NCBI GenBank assembly: GCA_902168105.1
Contig: CABHOY010000047.1
Span: 1 to 64,000, forward strand
DNA length: 64,000 bases
From: an uncultured Flavihumibacter sp.
Lineage (GTDB): Bacteria > Bacteroidota > Bacteroidia > Chitinophagales > Chitinophagaceae
Direction: 5' to 3'
Numbering within the stretch: position 1 is the stretch's first letter; every line of letters begins with the position of its first letter. The position numbers and the translations under genes are program-made. Positions 42,525 to 51,746 of the stretch are shown here, piece after piece. The notes beneath the pieces are model-generated. The model was not told the origin of the DNA and made no database searches. It saw nothing but the letters and a program-made list of their open reading frames with translations.

Positions 42525-44606
42525 CTATTTGGTAATGACGCCCAGCTCTGCCACGCTAGCCCAATGTTCTTTTTCATTGGCAGGTGCAATTGCGACTAAT
42601 CTGACGAAGCGGCCCTTCACGGATTTACCAAATCTCACCGTTTGTGTCACAGGATTGTTTGCAATATTTGCAAAGTTACCTTGTGCCACAGGCTCACCCC
42701 AGGTTTTCCCATCCTCACTCACATAGAAGGCATATGTATAAATAGTACCTGACTTTTCAAGCAGGTGCCTCGGTGTATATGTGAAGCCTTTTAATGTCAG
42801 CTCATCTCCCAGGTCCACCTGGATCTCATGTGGGTATTTCGCTGTTTCCGGCTGATAAGGTGAAGCCCAGAAAGATTCCGGATTGCCATCTATCGCCTTT
42901 TCAGGATCAGCACCTTTTGTTTGTCCATCGGTGAAGGTCACTTTCCATTTTGCCGGTGCTATATCGTACGCAGCTGTCACCGTTGTGCTGGCTCTTTTTC
43001 CTTTTTCGAGGAATGCTTTCGCCTTTACCACACCACCTTCCGGCAGGGAAATAACGCCTGTATATTTAGGAGAGCTGTACACCGGCTCTTTACCATCTAA
43101 TGTATAATGCAGTTCCGGATCAGGTGAAGAGCAGACAATGCTTACATCTCCCTGTTTATTACGTTTGATAACAGGCACGTCCAGTAATCCCGGTGCTTTA
43201 TAGAGCTGCACTTCACTGATAACCGGACAAGCCAGCGCATCCTGTATATTGATACGGACCTGTGTGGTGGTCACGTCGGGGAATGACACGATGCGTTTAT
43301 GACCTATAGTAGTAGCGGTTGCTATTTCCTTAAATGCGCCGTTTTCCAGCACTTCCACTGAGAATGCTTTCACTCGCTGACCAAGTGCAACGTATTCCTG
43401 CAGCACCAGCCTGTTGAAAGAAGTTGGCTGCGCGAAGGTCAAAGTAATAGTGCCTTTCAACACATCATCCGGTGTAGCCCAGTAAGTGTCTCCTTTACCA
43501 TCGGTCAGGTTCGCTACCTTCACTTTGGCGTTGTTCTTACGGGTTTCAGTCGCCGTTACTTTCGCTTTCAGCGCCAGGTTTGTTTTAAAGCTGGCATCGC
43601 GGAACTTTTTGAATTCCATCAGGCGGATAGAATCTGCCGAATAGATCAGCCCTCTCCTGTCAACAGGTACATTCAGCAGCATATTACTGTTGCGGCCCAC
43701 AGAACCATAGTAGATGTCCAGCAGGTGCTGTACGCTCTTTACCTTATCGTTCGTGGAGGCGCTGTAAAACCATCCCGGACGGATAGATACATCACATTCT
43801 GCCGGTACCCATTTCTCCCCGTTCATATCTCCTTCGTTCAGTACCGATTGTGCAGGCGCGCCCTTACCGGGCGTGAAGCCTTTTACATTCAGAGTAGCCC
43901 AGTTAGTAGTGCCGGCAATACCGTCTTCATTGCCTACCCAGCGGCAACCCGGCCCAACATCGCTGAAAATAACTGCGTTAGGTTGATTCTTATATACAGT
44001 GTTATGGAAGAGGTCCCAATCATATACAGGCTTTTTACCATTCGGGCCTTCTCCGTTGGCCCCATCGAACCACTGTTCGAAAACAGGCCCGTAGCTGCTG
44101 AGTACTTCGTTCAGCGTATTGGAGAACACCTGGTTATACTCTGGTGTGCCATAAGCAGGATGGTTACGGTCCCAGGGCGACAGGTACACCCCGAACTTCA
44201 GGCCATATTCCTTACAGGCGGCAGACAGTTCTTTCAAAACATCCCCTTTCCCGTTCTTCCAGGCGCTTTCCCTTACAGTATGGGTACTGAACTTACTCGG
44301 CCAGAGGCAGAAGCCATCATGATGTTTAGCCGTAATAATGATCGCCTTCATTCCTGCTTGTTTAGCGGTACGAGCCCACTGGCGGGCATCCAGCTGGGAA
44401 GGGTTGAATACCTTAGGGTCTTCATCGCCATGTCCCCATTCATTGTCAGTAAAAGTGTTAGGCCCCAGGTGGATGAACATATAGTATTCCATGTTCTGCC
44501 AGTCTAACTGGGCTTTGGAAGGCAGCGCACCATAAGGCGCGATTTCCTGCGCATGAGCAGTTGCCAGGGTGCTGCAAAGCCCGGCCATCAATAGAAATTT
44601 TCTCAT
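42525..44606 (-). CDS. alpha-L-fucosidase, GH29, multidomain
   Basis: Secreted glycosidase of 693 residues from the ATG at 44606 (a TTG two codons upstream is ignored). Signal peptide 1-20 (ending AHA-Q). The GH29 barrel (about 25-345) shows MFIHLGPNTFTDNEWGHG, AIIITAKHHDGFCLWPS, and Asp181 in QWFDGANG as the probable nucleophile. C-terminal beta-sandwich modules follow: an F5/8-type C-like domain (about 350-475), a chitobiase-type domain (TLDGKEPVYSSPKYTG) and a second F5/8-type domain (about 555-690). This layout suits trimming terminal fucose from host-type or plant glycans. The gene is divergent from the GH109-type gene. Confidence 0.94.
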   Translation of the reverse strand: MRKFLLMAGLCSTLATAHAQEIAPYGALPSKAQLDWQNMEYYMFIHLGPNTFTDNEWGHGDEDPKVFNPSQLDARQWARTAKQAGMKAIIITAKHHDGFCLWPSKFSTHTVRESAWKNGKGDVLKELSAACKEYGLKFGVYLSPWDRNHPAYGTPEYNQVFSNTLNEVLSSYGPVFEQWFDGANGEGPNGKKPVYDWDLFHNTVYKNQPNAVIFSDVGPGCRWVGNEDGIAGTTNWATLNVKGFTPGKGAPAQSVLNEGDMNGEKWVPAECDVSIRPGWFYSASTNDKVKSVQHLLDIYYGSVGRNSNMLLNVPVDRRGLIYSADSIRLMEFKKFRDASFKTNLALKAKVTATETRKNNAKVKVANLTDGKGDTYWATPDDVLKGTITLTFAQPTSFNRLVLQEYVALGQRVKAFSVEVLENGAFKEIATATTIGHKRIVSFPDVTTTQVRINIQDALACPVISEVQLYKAPGLLDVPVIKRNKQGDVSIVCSSPDPELHYTLDGKEPVYSSPKYTGVISLPEGGVVKAKAFLEKGKRASTTVTAAYDIAPAKWKVTFTDGQTKGADPEKAIDGNPESFWASPYQPETAKYPHEIQVDLGDELTLKGFTYTPRHLLEKSGTIYTYAFYVSEDGKTWGEPVAQGNFANIANNPVTQTVRFGKSVKGRFVRLVAIAPANEKEHWASVAELGVITK

Positions 44607-44920
44607 TGCCAATGTTTGTCTTTCGTGGAACCGGAATCGCTTCCGGCGCGATCTGTGGTTTTAACGACCTGTGATTTATTTTGATCTGACCTGTCTGGTC
44701 ATGGTATCCGAAGCTTACATCTAAAAATAATGCTTAATAAAGGGTTTAGTATACAACAGGAGAAAATTGATGCAGGGAAAGCTAAAATAAAGGAGAACCT
44801 GCATGCCGGTAAACTATTTTATAAACGGCTATAGCAACTATACCGCATTTTCTATACTTTTAGACATCATCTATATACACCAGCAGTCTTCTTTTAGCAA
44901 GAGCTAAAACCAAACAACGC
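44607..44920. other. divergent intergenic region, no clear site
   Basis: Separates the divergent fucosidase and GH109-type genes and must hold both promoters. I see no exact TAnnTTTG box, dyad or RNA structure I would defend. Confidence 0.5.
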
Positions 44921-46315
44921 ATGAAAAAGCAGCAATTTCACAGGAGAAACTTTCTCAAAACCACTGTGGCCGCAGGTGTAGGATTGACCCTCCTCAATAC
45001 GCCCGCACGCCTCTTTGGAAACACCCAAAAAGAAAAAGTAAGAGTAGGACTCATTGGAGTAGGCGCCCGCGGACAAGGGCACCTCGAGTTATGCCTTCAC
45101 CGGGACGATGTAGACGTTACTGCCATTTGTGACCCGGACACCAAATGGGCTATTCCGCAGTCGCGCGAGCTGATCACCAAAGCTTATGGCGGAAAAAAGA
45201 AAGTGGCTGAATACAGCAACGGTCCGGAAGACTTCTACAACATGCTGAAACGCGATGACATCGATGCCGTGATCATTGCCACACCCTGGGAATGGCATTC
45301 CATCCAGGCCATTGCTGCCATGAAAGCAGGTAAAACTCCTGCCGTAGAAGTATGCGGCGCCTCCGATGTACAGGAATGCTGGAACCTGGTCAATGCCAGC
45401 GAAGATACCGGCATCCCGCTGTTCGGGATGGAAAACGTATGCTACCGCCGGGATGTTATGGCAGTGCTGAACATGGTGAGACAAGGCCTTTTCGGCGAAC
45501 TGACACATCTCCAGGGCGGCTATCAGCACGACCTCCGCAAGGTAAAGTTCAACAACGGTAAACAACTGTATGGCGGTGGTGTTGAGTTCGGAGAAAACGC
45601 TATGTCGGAAGCTAAATGGCGCACCAATCACAGCGTACACCGTAATGGTGATCTATATCCTACACATGGTCTCGGCCCGGTCGCCAATATGATCAACATC
45701 AACCGCGGTAACCGCCTGTTGTCCCTCACTTCCGTAGCCACCAAATCAAGAGGGTTACACAAATATATTGTGGACAATGGTGGTGAGAACCATCCGAATG
45801 CCAAAGTGGAATTTAAACTGGGCGATATCGTCACAACACTGATCCGTACCAACAATGGTGAAACGATCATGTTGTCGCACGATACCAACTCTCCCCGCCC
45901 TTACTCGCTTAACTTCCGTGTACAAGGCACCAACGGCCTGTGGATGGATGACTTGGACTCCATTTATGTTGAAGGTAAAAGCCCTTACGATGAGTGGGAA
46001 AAAGCAGGCTCAGAAAAGGACCCGGGAAGCTATATGGCCAGGTACGATCACCCCTTATGGAAACGGTATACCAGCAGTGCCGCCGGCGCCGGCCACGGGG
46101 GTATGGACTGGTATGTGATCAATTCCTTTATAGAAAGTGTAAAACGGGGCGCTCCTTACGCCCTCGACGTATATGATCTGGCTACATGGTATGCTATTAC
46201 GCCTTTGAGCGAGCAATCGGTAGCGGAAGGTGGAAATGTGCAGTACATCCCTGACTTTACCCGCGGACGATGGATGAACAGGAAACCGATCTTCGCACTG
46301 GACGACCAGTATTAA
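44921..46315 (+). CDS. GH109-type Tat-exported NAD-dependent glycosidase (alpha-N-acetylgalactosaminidase family)
   Basis: A Gfo/Idh/MocA-fold protein of 464 residues. The twin-arginine signal HRRNFLKTTVAAGVGL exports it folded. The Rossmann motif is VGLIGVGARGQGHL. The rest matches GH109, not ordinary dehydrogenases: IATPWEWHSIQAIAAM, the V-EVCGASDVQECW stretch replacing the usual EKP motif, NVCYRRDVMAVLNMVRQG, YPTHGLGPVANMININRG and GAGHGGMDW. GH109 enzymes hydrolyse alpha-GalNAc (blood-group A type) through a transient NAD-dependent oxidation. Exact sugar specificity varies in the family and is not proven here. A terminator follows. Confidence 0.9.
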   Translation: MKKQQFHRRNFLKTTVAAGVGLTLLNTPARLFGNTQKEKVRVGLIGVGARGQGHLELCLHRDDVDVTAICDPDTKWAIPQSRELITKAYGGKKKVAEYSNGPEDFYNMLKRDDIDAVIIATPWEWHSIQAIAAMKAGKTPAVEVCGASDVQECWNLVNASEDTGIPLFGMENVCYRRDVMAVLNMVRQGLFGELTHLQGGYQHDLRKVKFNNGKQLYGGGVEFGENAMSEAKWRTNHSVHRNGDLYPTHGLGPVANMININRGNRLLSLTSVATKSRGLHKYIVDNGGENHPNAKVEFKLGDIVTTLIRTNNGETIMLSHDTNSPRPYSLNFRVQGTNGLWMDDLDSIYVEGKSPYDEWEKAGSEKDPGSYMARYDHPLWKRYTSSAAGAGHGGMDWYVINSFIESVKRGAPYALDVYDLATWYAITPLSEQSVAEGGNVQYIPDFTRGRWMNRKPIFALDDQY

Positions 46316-46343
46316 CAGATTTTCTATCAAACGTTCTAAACAT

Positions 46344-46380
46344 AAAGGGGCTGTCCGCTTAAGATGGACAGCCCCTTTTA
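46344..46380. terminator. bidirectional terminator after the GH109-type gene
   Basis: AAAGGGGCTGTCC pairs with GGACAGCCCCTTT around a loop of about 11 nt, between convergent genes. Confidence 0.88.
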
Positions 46381-46410
46381 CTATATTTCTTCCTGTTACA
46401 GGAGGATATC

Positions 46411-47712
46411 TTATGCTTTTTTCAATCCCACCTTATGACCTGTGAATCCATAATAAAGGATATACAGATAACAGGGGATAAACACAATATACGCTGTATG
46501 ACGGTTCATGCTTTCAGCAAGTCCACCGTATACCAGCGGAATGATAGCCCCTCCTGCGATAGCCATTACCATCAGCGCTGCTCCCAGTTTCGTGAATTTA
46601 CCGAGTTTATTCATCGCCAGCGGCCAGATGCCAGGCCACATTAAGGCATGAGAAAAGCTAAGCGCGATCATGAACCCGATAGACACAACACCTGTGGTCA
46701 TCAATACGCCGATAGAAAAAAGCAGTCCCAGAACAGCACTACCGATCAAACCGTTTTTCTGCGACAGGTATTTCGGAACGGCAACAACTCCGAGGAGATA
46801 GCCTACTGAGAGACAGATCAGGCTATAGATACCAAAGTTGCCAGCTACATTCTTTTCGAAGCCATAATATTCACCATATAACGTCAAAGAGTCAATGGCA
46901 AGTACTTCTACACCTACGTACATGAATATGCATAACACACCCAGCATCAGATGAGGGATCTGGAATATGGAGGTTTTTCCGGAGGTCTCTTCTGCTGTAG
47001 TACTATCTTCTTCTTCAGGATTGATTTCAGGCAATGCGGCTTTAGTGATACCAAATACGAGCACTATCAGCACAACTGTAATGACGATATAAGGACCTAC
47101 CACACGCTCTGCCAGTAACTGTAACTGTGCTTCTTTTTCGGCTCCCGTGAGTTGGCTGATTTTCTCTGAAAGTTGCTCGGTATCACTAAATAACAGCACT
47201 TTCAATACGAAGATGCCTATCATGCCAGCCACCTTATTGCATATGCCCATGATGCTTATACGACGGGCTGCACTTTCAATTGGTCCCAGTATGGTCACAT
47301 AAGGGTTGGAAGCCGCCTGCAATAAGGTCAGTCCGGCGCCCTGGCCAAACAATCCTACAAGGAATAAAGGAAAGGAACGTGCATAGGCGGCAGGAATAAA
47401 GAGCGCAGATCCTATGGCGATAATAAGGAGTCCGAGGGACATCCCTTTAGTGAATCCAATCTTCTTCAGGATCATAGAAGACGGGATTGCCATTACCATG
47501 TAGGAGATGTAAAAGGCGAAGGTCACGAAATAAGCTTCAAAGTCTGATAGTTCACAAGCTTGCTTCAGGAACGGGATCAACACGCTGTTGAGCCATGTAA
47601 CGAAGCCAAACAGGAAGAAAAGGGTACCTATTATACCCATTGCTTTGCCATACTGATTATTACTTTGTGGCATAGAGACAGGCCCTTTAGGGGACGACAC
47701 GGTATTACCCAT
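46411..47712 (-). CDS. MFS sugar:proton symporter, FucP/NagP-like
   Basis: A 433-residue inner-membrane permease with about 12 helices. The N-terminal half carries FFLFGFVTWLNSVLIPFLK and GLTLLQAASNPYVTILGP, hallmarks of the FucP/GluP/NagP group that imports fucose, glucose or GlcNAc. A cytoplasmic acidic loop (about 245-265) splits the halves. The open frame starts at 47712; a second ATG (MPQSNNQYGKAMG) 13 codons later may be the real start. Divergent from a second, longer permease of the same group. Fucose or an amino sugar is the likely cargo given the neighbouring glycosidases. Confidence 0.9.
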   Translation of the reverse strand: MGNTVSSPKGPVSMPQSNNQYGKAMGIIGTLFFLFGFVTWLNSVLIPFLKQACELSDFEAYFVTFAFYISYMVMAIPSSMILKKIGFTKGMSLGLLIIAIGSALFIPAAYARSFPLFLVGLFGQGAGLTLLQAASNPYVTILGPIESAARRISIMGICNKVAGMIGIFVLKVLLFSDTEQLSEKISQLTGAEKEAQLQLLAERVVGPYIVITVVLIVLVFGITKAALPEINPEEEDSTTAEETSGKTSIFQIPHLMLGVLCIFMYVGVEVLAIDSLTLYGEYYGFEKNVAGNFGIYSLICLSVGYLLGVVAVPKYLSQKNGLIGSAVLGLLFSIGVLMTTGVVSIGFMIALSFSHALMWPGIWPLAMNKLGKFTKLGAALMVMAIAGGAIIPLVYGGLAESMNRHTAYIVFIPCYLYILYYGFTGHKVGLKKA

Positions 47713-48041
47713 ACTGCTGCTTTAATAATTTTAAGAGATTTTGATTGATCTTTGCGAACTTAGCCAACAATTTCTGCATTTCATAGTTATTTCCCACCAA
47801 ATGCGCTTTTCTGCTAGATATAAGTTAATTTCCCATTCTAAATAGTTCAAAAAGTACGCTTTTTTAATCTCAATCAGGAATTTTTATCAGTCACTATTTA
47901 AAATAAATAGAAATTTTACAACATATTAGCTAAAACGTTTTTGCTTCAGGAAAATAGGCATATTTATTTTGAAAATTTAGGAATTCTCGAAAAATAATTT
48001 ATACATTTATCGCGCAAAAATTACAGTAATTTAACACGTTT
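47713..48041. other. AT-rich divergent intergenic region between two sugar permease genes
   Basis: No terminator or RNA is seen. At 47998-48012 the 15-mer TTTATACATTTATCG, ending 29 nt before the plus-strand ATG, contains a -7-like TACATTTA. The same 15-mer occurs upstream of nagB. Confidence 0.5.
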
Positions 48042-49712
48042 ATGGCTCAACAAACAAAGCAAAGTACACATCCATCTTTCTTTGTACTGATACTTGTATT
48101 TTTTTTCTGGGGATTTGTTGCTGCTTCAAACAGCATCTTTATTCCCTTCTGTAAGGCCCACTTTCATTTGGGACAGCTGGAATCACAATTGATCGATTTC
48201 TCGTTCTACGGCGCTTACTTTATCGGCTCGTTACTGCTGTATCTCTTCTCAGCACTACGGGGCGTAGATATCTTAAACAAGATCGGCTACCAGAAAGGAA
48301 TTATTTATGGGCTTCTTATTTCCGTAGTAGGTGCGATAGCGTTGATCGCTGCAGTGAACATTGGCAACAATATGGAAAATACGACCTATGCCTTTTATCT
48401 TATTCTCGGTGCGTTCTTCATTGTAGCGCTCGGGTTTTCTTTACAGCAAACTGCTGCCAATCCGTTCGCCATCCTATTAGGCGATCCGGCTAAAGGAACT
48501 CACCGTCTGAACCTCGCTGGTGGTATCAACTCCTTCGGTACCACTATCGGTCCTTTGGTTGTGAGCATCCTGCTTTTTGGTTCTGCCAAAGAGGCTTCTG
48601 CTTCTGCTGATACAGACATCAGCAAGATCAATACGCTCTATATATTGCTGATCGTATTGTTCCTCGTTGCAGCCGTGATCTTCTGGTTCTCCAAAATGCC
48701 AAAAGAAACTTCCGACGAACCATTTGAACAATCAGCAAGAGCAAGTCGTTCATTAAGCGGTATCACTGCTATGTTCATACTGATCATGGTAGGTATTATA
48801 CTGAATGCTGTTAAAACCTCAGTGGGTTTCTCCGCAACTGCTGAAGTAGGACTGCCTTTCTTCATTGTAGGTATCGTTGGTATCCTCGGTATCCTGTTCA
48901 ATGCAAGGATGTCTGCTCAGAAAGACGGCAGCGGCTGGGGTGCTATGAAATACCCCCAGTTGATCCTCGGTATGATCGCCATCTTCGTGTATGTTGGTGT
49001 GGAAGTGACCATCGCCAGCAACATGGGCGCCCTGCTGAAACACCCTGGCTTCTTCACTGCTGAAGGCCTGGCTGAATCACAGATCGACCCTTATGTATCC
49101 CTGTTCTGGGGTAGTATGATGGTGGGTCGCTGGACTGGCGCTATTACTGTATTCAATCTTTCTGCAGGCGCCCGTAAGGTGCTTTCCGTGATCGTTCCGT
49201 TCATTGCCTATGGCGTAGTGCTTGGCGCTAACCATCTGAAAGGTACAGACGTCAGCGTATTATATCCTTATGCTTTCGTACTGGTTATACAGATCATCGG
49301 TTTCTTCGCCGGACAGGAAAAACCAGCTAAAACACTGATGATATTCGCACTGCTGGGTATCCTCGCTATGATCATCGGTTTGTGCACCACCGGTTCAGTC
49401 GCCATCTTCGCTTTCATCAGCGGTGGTCTGTTCTGCTCCGTAATGTGGTCCTGTATCTTCGCCCTGTCTATTGCAGGTTTAGGTAAATACACCAGTCAGG
49501 GATCTTCTTTCCTGATCCTGATGATCCTGGGCGGATCGCTGATCCCTCCTGTACAGGGTGGTCTGGCTGATATCCCTTCCATAGGTATTCATTATTCTTA
49601 CATCATACCGGTGATATGCTTCGCATACCTGGCTTTCTTTGCATTCAGAGTTAAAAACATATTAAAATCACAGGGAATAGATTATGAGTCAGCAATTAGC
49701 GGTGGGCATTGA
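48042..49712 (+). CDS. MFS sugar permease, FucP/NagP-like, with enlarged centre
   Basis: A 556-residue inner-membrane protein, about 120 longer than usual for the group. The N-terminal half has FFFWGFVAASNSIFIPF and GFSLQQTAANPFAILLGDP, and the C-terminal half has the AGLGKYTSQGSSFLI and GGSLIPPVQGGLAD repeat. Between them lie two extra membrane segments (about residues 243-295, GITAMFILIMVGIILNAV and LPFFIVGIVGILGILF), giving about 14 helices. It leads a four-gene operon with a ROK kinase, a glycosylasparaginase and cutC. Its last 29 nt overlap the kinase gene, so import and phosphorylation are tightly linked. GlcNAc or a related sugar is the likely cargo. Confidence 0.9.
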   Translation: MAQQTKQSTHPSFFVLILVFFFWGFVAASNSIFIPFCKAHFHLGQLESQLIDFSFYGAYFIGSLLLYLFSALRGVDILNKIGYQKGIIYGLLISVVGAIALIAAVNIGNNMENTTYAFYLILGAFFIVALGFSLQQTAANPFAILLGDPAKGTHRLNLAGGINSFGTTIGPLVVSILLFGSAKEASASADTDISKINTLYILLIVLFLVAAVIFWFSKMPKETSDEPFEQSARASRSLSGITAMFILIMVGIILNAVKTSVGFSATAEVGLPFFIVGIVGILGILFNARMSAQKDGSGWGAMKYPQLILGMIAIFVYVGVEVTIASNMGALLKHPGFFTAEGLAESQIDPYVSLFWGSMMVGRWTGAITVFNLSAGARKVLSVIVPFIAYGVVLGANHLKGTDVSVLYPYAFVLVIQIIGFFAGQEKPAKTLMIFALLGILAMIIGLCTTGSVAIFAFISGGLFCSVMWSCIFALSIAGLGKYTSQGSSFLILMILGGSLIPPVQGGLADIPSIGIHYSYIIPVICFAYLAFFAFRVKNILKSQGIDYESAISGGH

Positions 49713-50649
49713 TATTGGCGGAACCAATACAAAGTTTGGCATAGTAGATCGCAGAGGTAATATTCTGTGTGATGGCCGTATGCTTACAAATCAACACGAA
49801 GACGTTCACGGCTTCCTGGATGAGTTGCATGGGCACCTCTCCGTACTGATAGCACAGGTAGGTGGTATCGATAACATCAGAGGTATTGGTGTAGGTGCAC
49901 CAAACGGTAACTTTTATACAGGAAACATTGAGTATGCTCCTAACCTTCGCTGGAAAGGCGTCATTCCTTTAGCAAAATTGCTAGGTGAGAAGTTCGGCGT
50001 ACCGGCTATCCTCACTAACGATGCGAATGCAGCGGCACTGGGTGAATTCCAGTATGGCGCAGCAAGAAGCATGAGAGACTTTATCGTTATTACCCTGGGT
50101 ACAGGCGTAGGTAGCGGCATCGTCGCCAACGGTCAGCTGATATATGGTCATGACGGCTTTGCCGGTGAACTTGGCCACTGTATCGTATTACCAGGCGGTA
50201 GATACCATCCTGGTACCGGTGCTCACGGTTCCCTGGAAGCATATGCTTCCGCTACCGGTGTAACCAACACGGCGCTGGAATTCCTGGCTAACCGTCCGGA
50301 TACCAAAAGCACCCTGCGCGATCATACCAAAGAAGAGATCAATTCCAAAGTGATATATGAAGCAGCTATGAAGGGCGACCCACTAGCTGTGGAAGTGTAC
50401 GAATTCACCGGTAAGATACTGGGTGAAGCGCTGGCTAACTTCGTAATGTTCTCCAGTCCGGAAGCGATCATCCTGTTCGGTGGTCTTACAAAAGCAGGCG
50501 ACATGATCATGAAACCTGTACGTGAGCATATGGAGAAAAACCTGCTGCCTATCTTCCAGAATAAGGTGAAGCTGGTATTCTCCGAGCTGAAAGAAAGTGA
50601 TGCGGCCATATTAGGCGCAAGCGCACTGGCTTGGGAAATGAAAGATTAA
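49684..50649 (+). CDS. ROK family sugar kinase lacking the zinc cysteines
   Basis: Probable glucose/N-acetylhexosamine kinase of 321 residues. The phosphate motif is VGIDIGGTNTKFGIVD, the catalytic base Asp113 is in TNDANAAALGE, and GELGHC (161-166) supplies the conserved Glu/His. The ROK zinc motif (GxxCxCGxxGCxE) is replaced at 172-185 by GRYHPGTGAHGSLE, so all three cysteines are gone. It overlaps the upstream permease gene by 29 nt and is 38 nt upstream of the glycosylasparaginase gene, suggesting that it phosphorylates the GlcNAc released by that enzyme. Confidence 0.9.
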   Translation: MSQQLAVGIDIGGTNTKFGIVDRRGNILCDGRMLTNQHEDVHGFLDELHGHLSVLIAQVGGIDNIRGIGVGAPNGNFYTGNIEYAPNLRWKGVIPLAKLLGEKFGVPAILTNDANAAALGEFQYGAARSMRDFIVITLGTGVGSGIVANGQLIYGHDGFAGELGHCIVLPGGRYHPGTGAHGSLEAYASATGVTNTALEFLANRPDTKSTLRDHTKEEINSKVIYEAAMKGDPLAVEVYEFTGKILGEALANFVMFSSPEAIILFGGLTKAGDMIMKPVREHMEKNLLPIFQNKVKLVFSELKESDAAILGASALAWEMKD

Positions 50650-50687
50650 ACTTTCGGCCGGTTTTCCGGTATCATAAATAAAGCATT

Positions 50688-51740
50688 ATGCAAGATCGCA
50701 GACATTTTCTGAAAGCAGCGGCACTAAGTGCCGCTGCTTTATCTTTAGATGGCATTACATCTAAACCGGCACACGCAGCGCCTTTAGTAACAGCACCAAA
50801 GGCTAAACCTGTTGTAATATCTACCTGGGACTTTGGCCGAGCTGCCAACGAAGCAGCCTGGGAAGTATTAAAAAAAGGCGGCCGCGCACTGGATGCCGTA
50901 GAAGCCGGCGTTAAAGTACCGGAGGCCGACCCTAACAACCATACCGTAGGATACAGCGGAAATCCCGACCGTGACGGCCGTGTAACCCTGGACGCCTGTA
51001 TTATGGATGAACTGGGCAATTGTGGCTCCGTTGCTGCTCTGGAGCACATTATTCACGCTATTTCTGTAGCACGTGCCGTGATGGAGAAAACGCCGCACGT
51101 TATGCTCGTAGGTGATGGCGCTTTGCAGTTCGCTTTAGCCAATGGTTTTAAGAAAGAGAACCTGCTTACACCGGAATCAGAAAAGGCATGGCGCGAATGG
51201 CTGAAAAAGTCCGAATACAAGCCTATCATGAACATAGAGAACACTTCCTATGGTCCGGAGAAGGAATCGGCTTTTAACCCCCTTAAACTGCCAGGAAACG
51301 TGTATAACCATGATACCATCGGTATGATCGCTATGGATGCCAACGGCAACCTGTCCGGCGCCTGCACTACAAGCGGCATGGCTTATAAACTGCACGGCCG
51401 CGTAGGCGACTCCCCTATCATCGGCGCCGGCCTGTATGTGGACAATGAAATAGGCGCTGCCACTTCCACAGGCGTAGGTGAAGAGGTGATCCGCGTTGTT
51501 GGTAGCTTCCTCGTGGTAGAACTGATGCGTCAGGGCTATTCCCCTGAAGCCGCCTGCAAAGAAGCGGTAACACGTATCGTTAAGAAGAATAAAGAAAGGG
51601 CTAAAGGCCTGCAGGTAGGTTTCCTCGCCATCAATAAAAAAGGTGAGCATGGCGCTTACTGCTTACAGAAAGGATTCAATTATGCAGTGTTGTCCGAAAA
51701 GGAAAATAACGTTCTGATAGACGGTAAACACTATTTCTAA
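50688..51740 (+). CDS. N4-(beta-N-acetylglucosaminyl)-L-asparaginase (glycosylasparaginase), Tat-exported
   Basis: N-terminal nucleophile hydrolase that splits GlcNAc-Asn from N-glycoproteins into aspartate and 1-amino-GlcNAc, which decays to GlcNAc. The 350-residue precursor starts with a twin-arginine signal (DRRHFLKAAALSAAALS). Autocleavage should occur before Thr210 in NHDTIGM. The substrate residues follow in GACTTSGMAYKLHGRVGDSPIIGAG. Its presence points to digestion of N-linked glycopeptides to the last residue. It is 6 nt upstream of cutC. Confidence 0.94.
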   Translation: MQDRRHFLKAAALSAAALSLDGITSKPAHAAPLVTAPKAKPVVISTWDFGRAANEAAWEVLKKGGRALDAVEAGVKVPEADPNNHTVGYSGNPDRDGRVTLDACIMDELGNCGSVAALEHIIHAISVARAVMEKTPHVMLVGDGALQFALANGFKKENLLTPESEKAWREWLKKSEYKPIMNIENTSYGPEKESAFNPLKLPGNVYNHDTIGMIAMDANGNLSGACTTSGMAYKLHGRVGDSPIIGAGLYVDNEIGAATSTGVGEEVIRVVGSFLVVELMRQGYSPEAACKEAVTRIVKKNKERAKGLQVGFLAINKKGEHGAYCLQKGFNYAVLSEKENNVLIDGKHYF

Positions 51741-51746
51741 TAAAGA

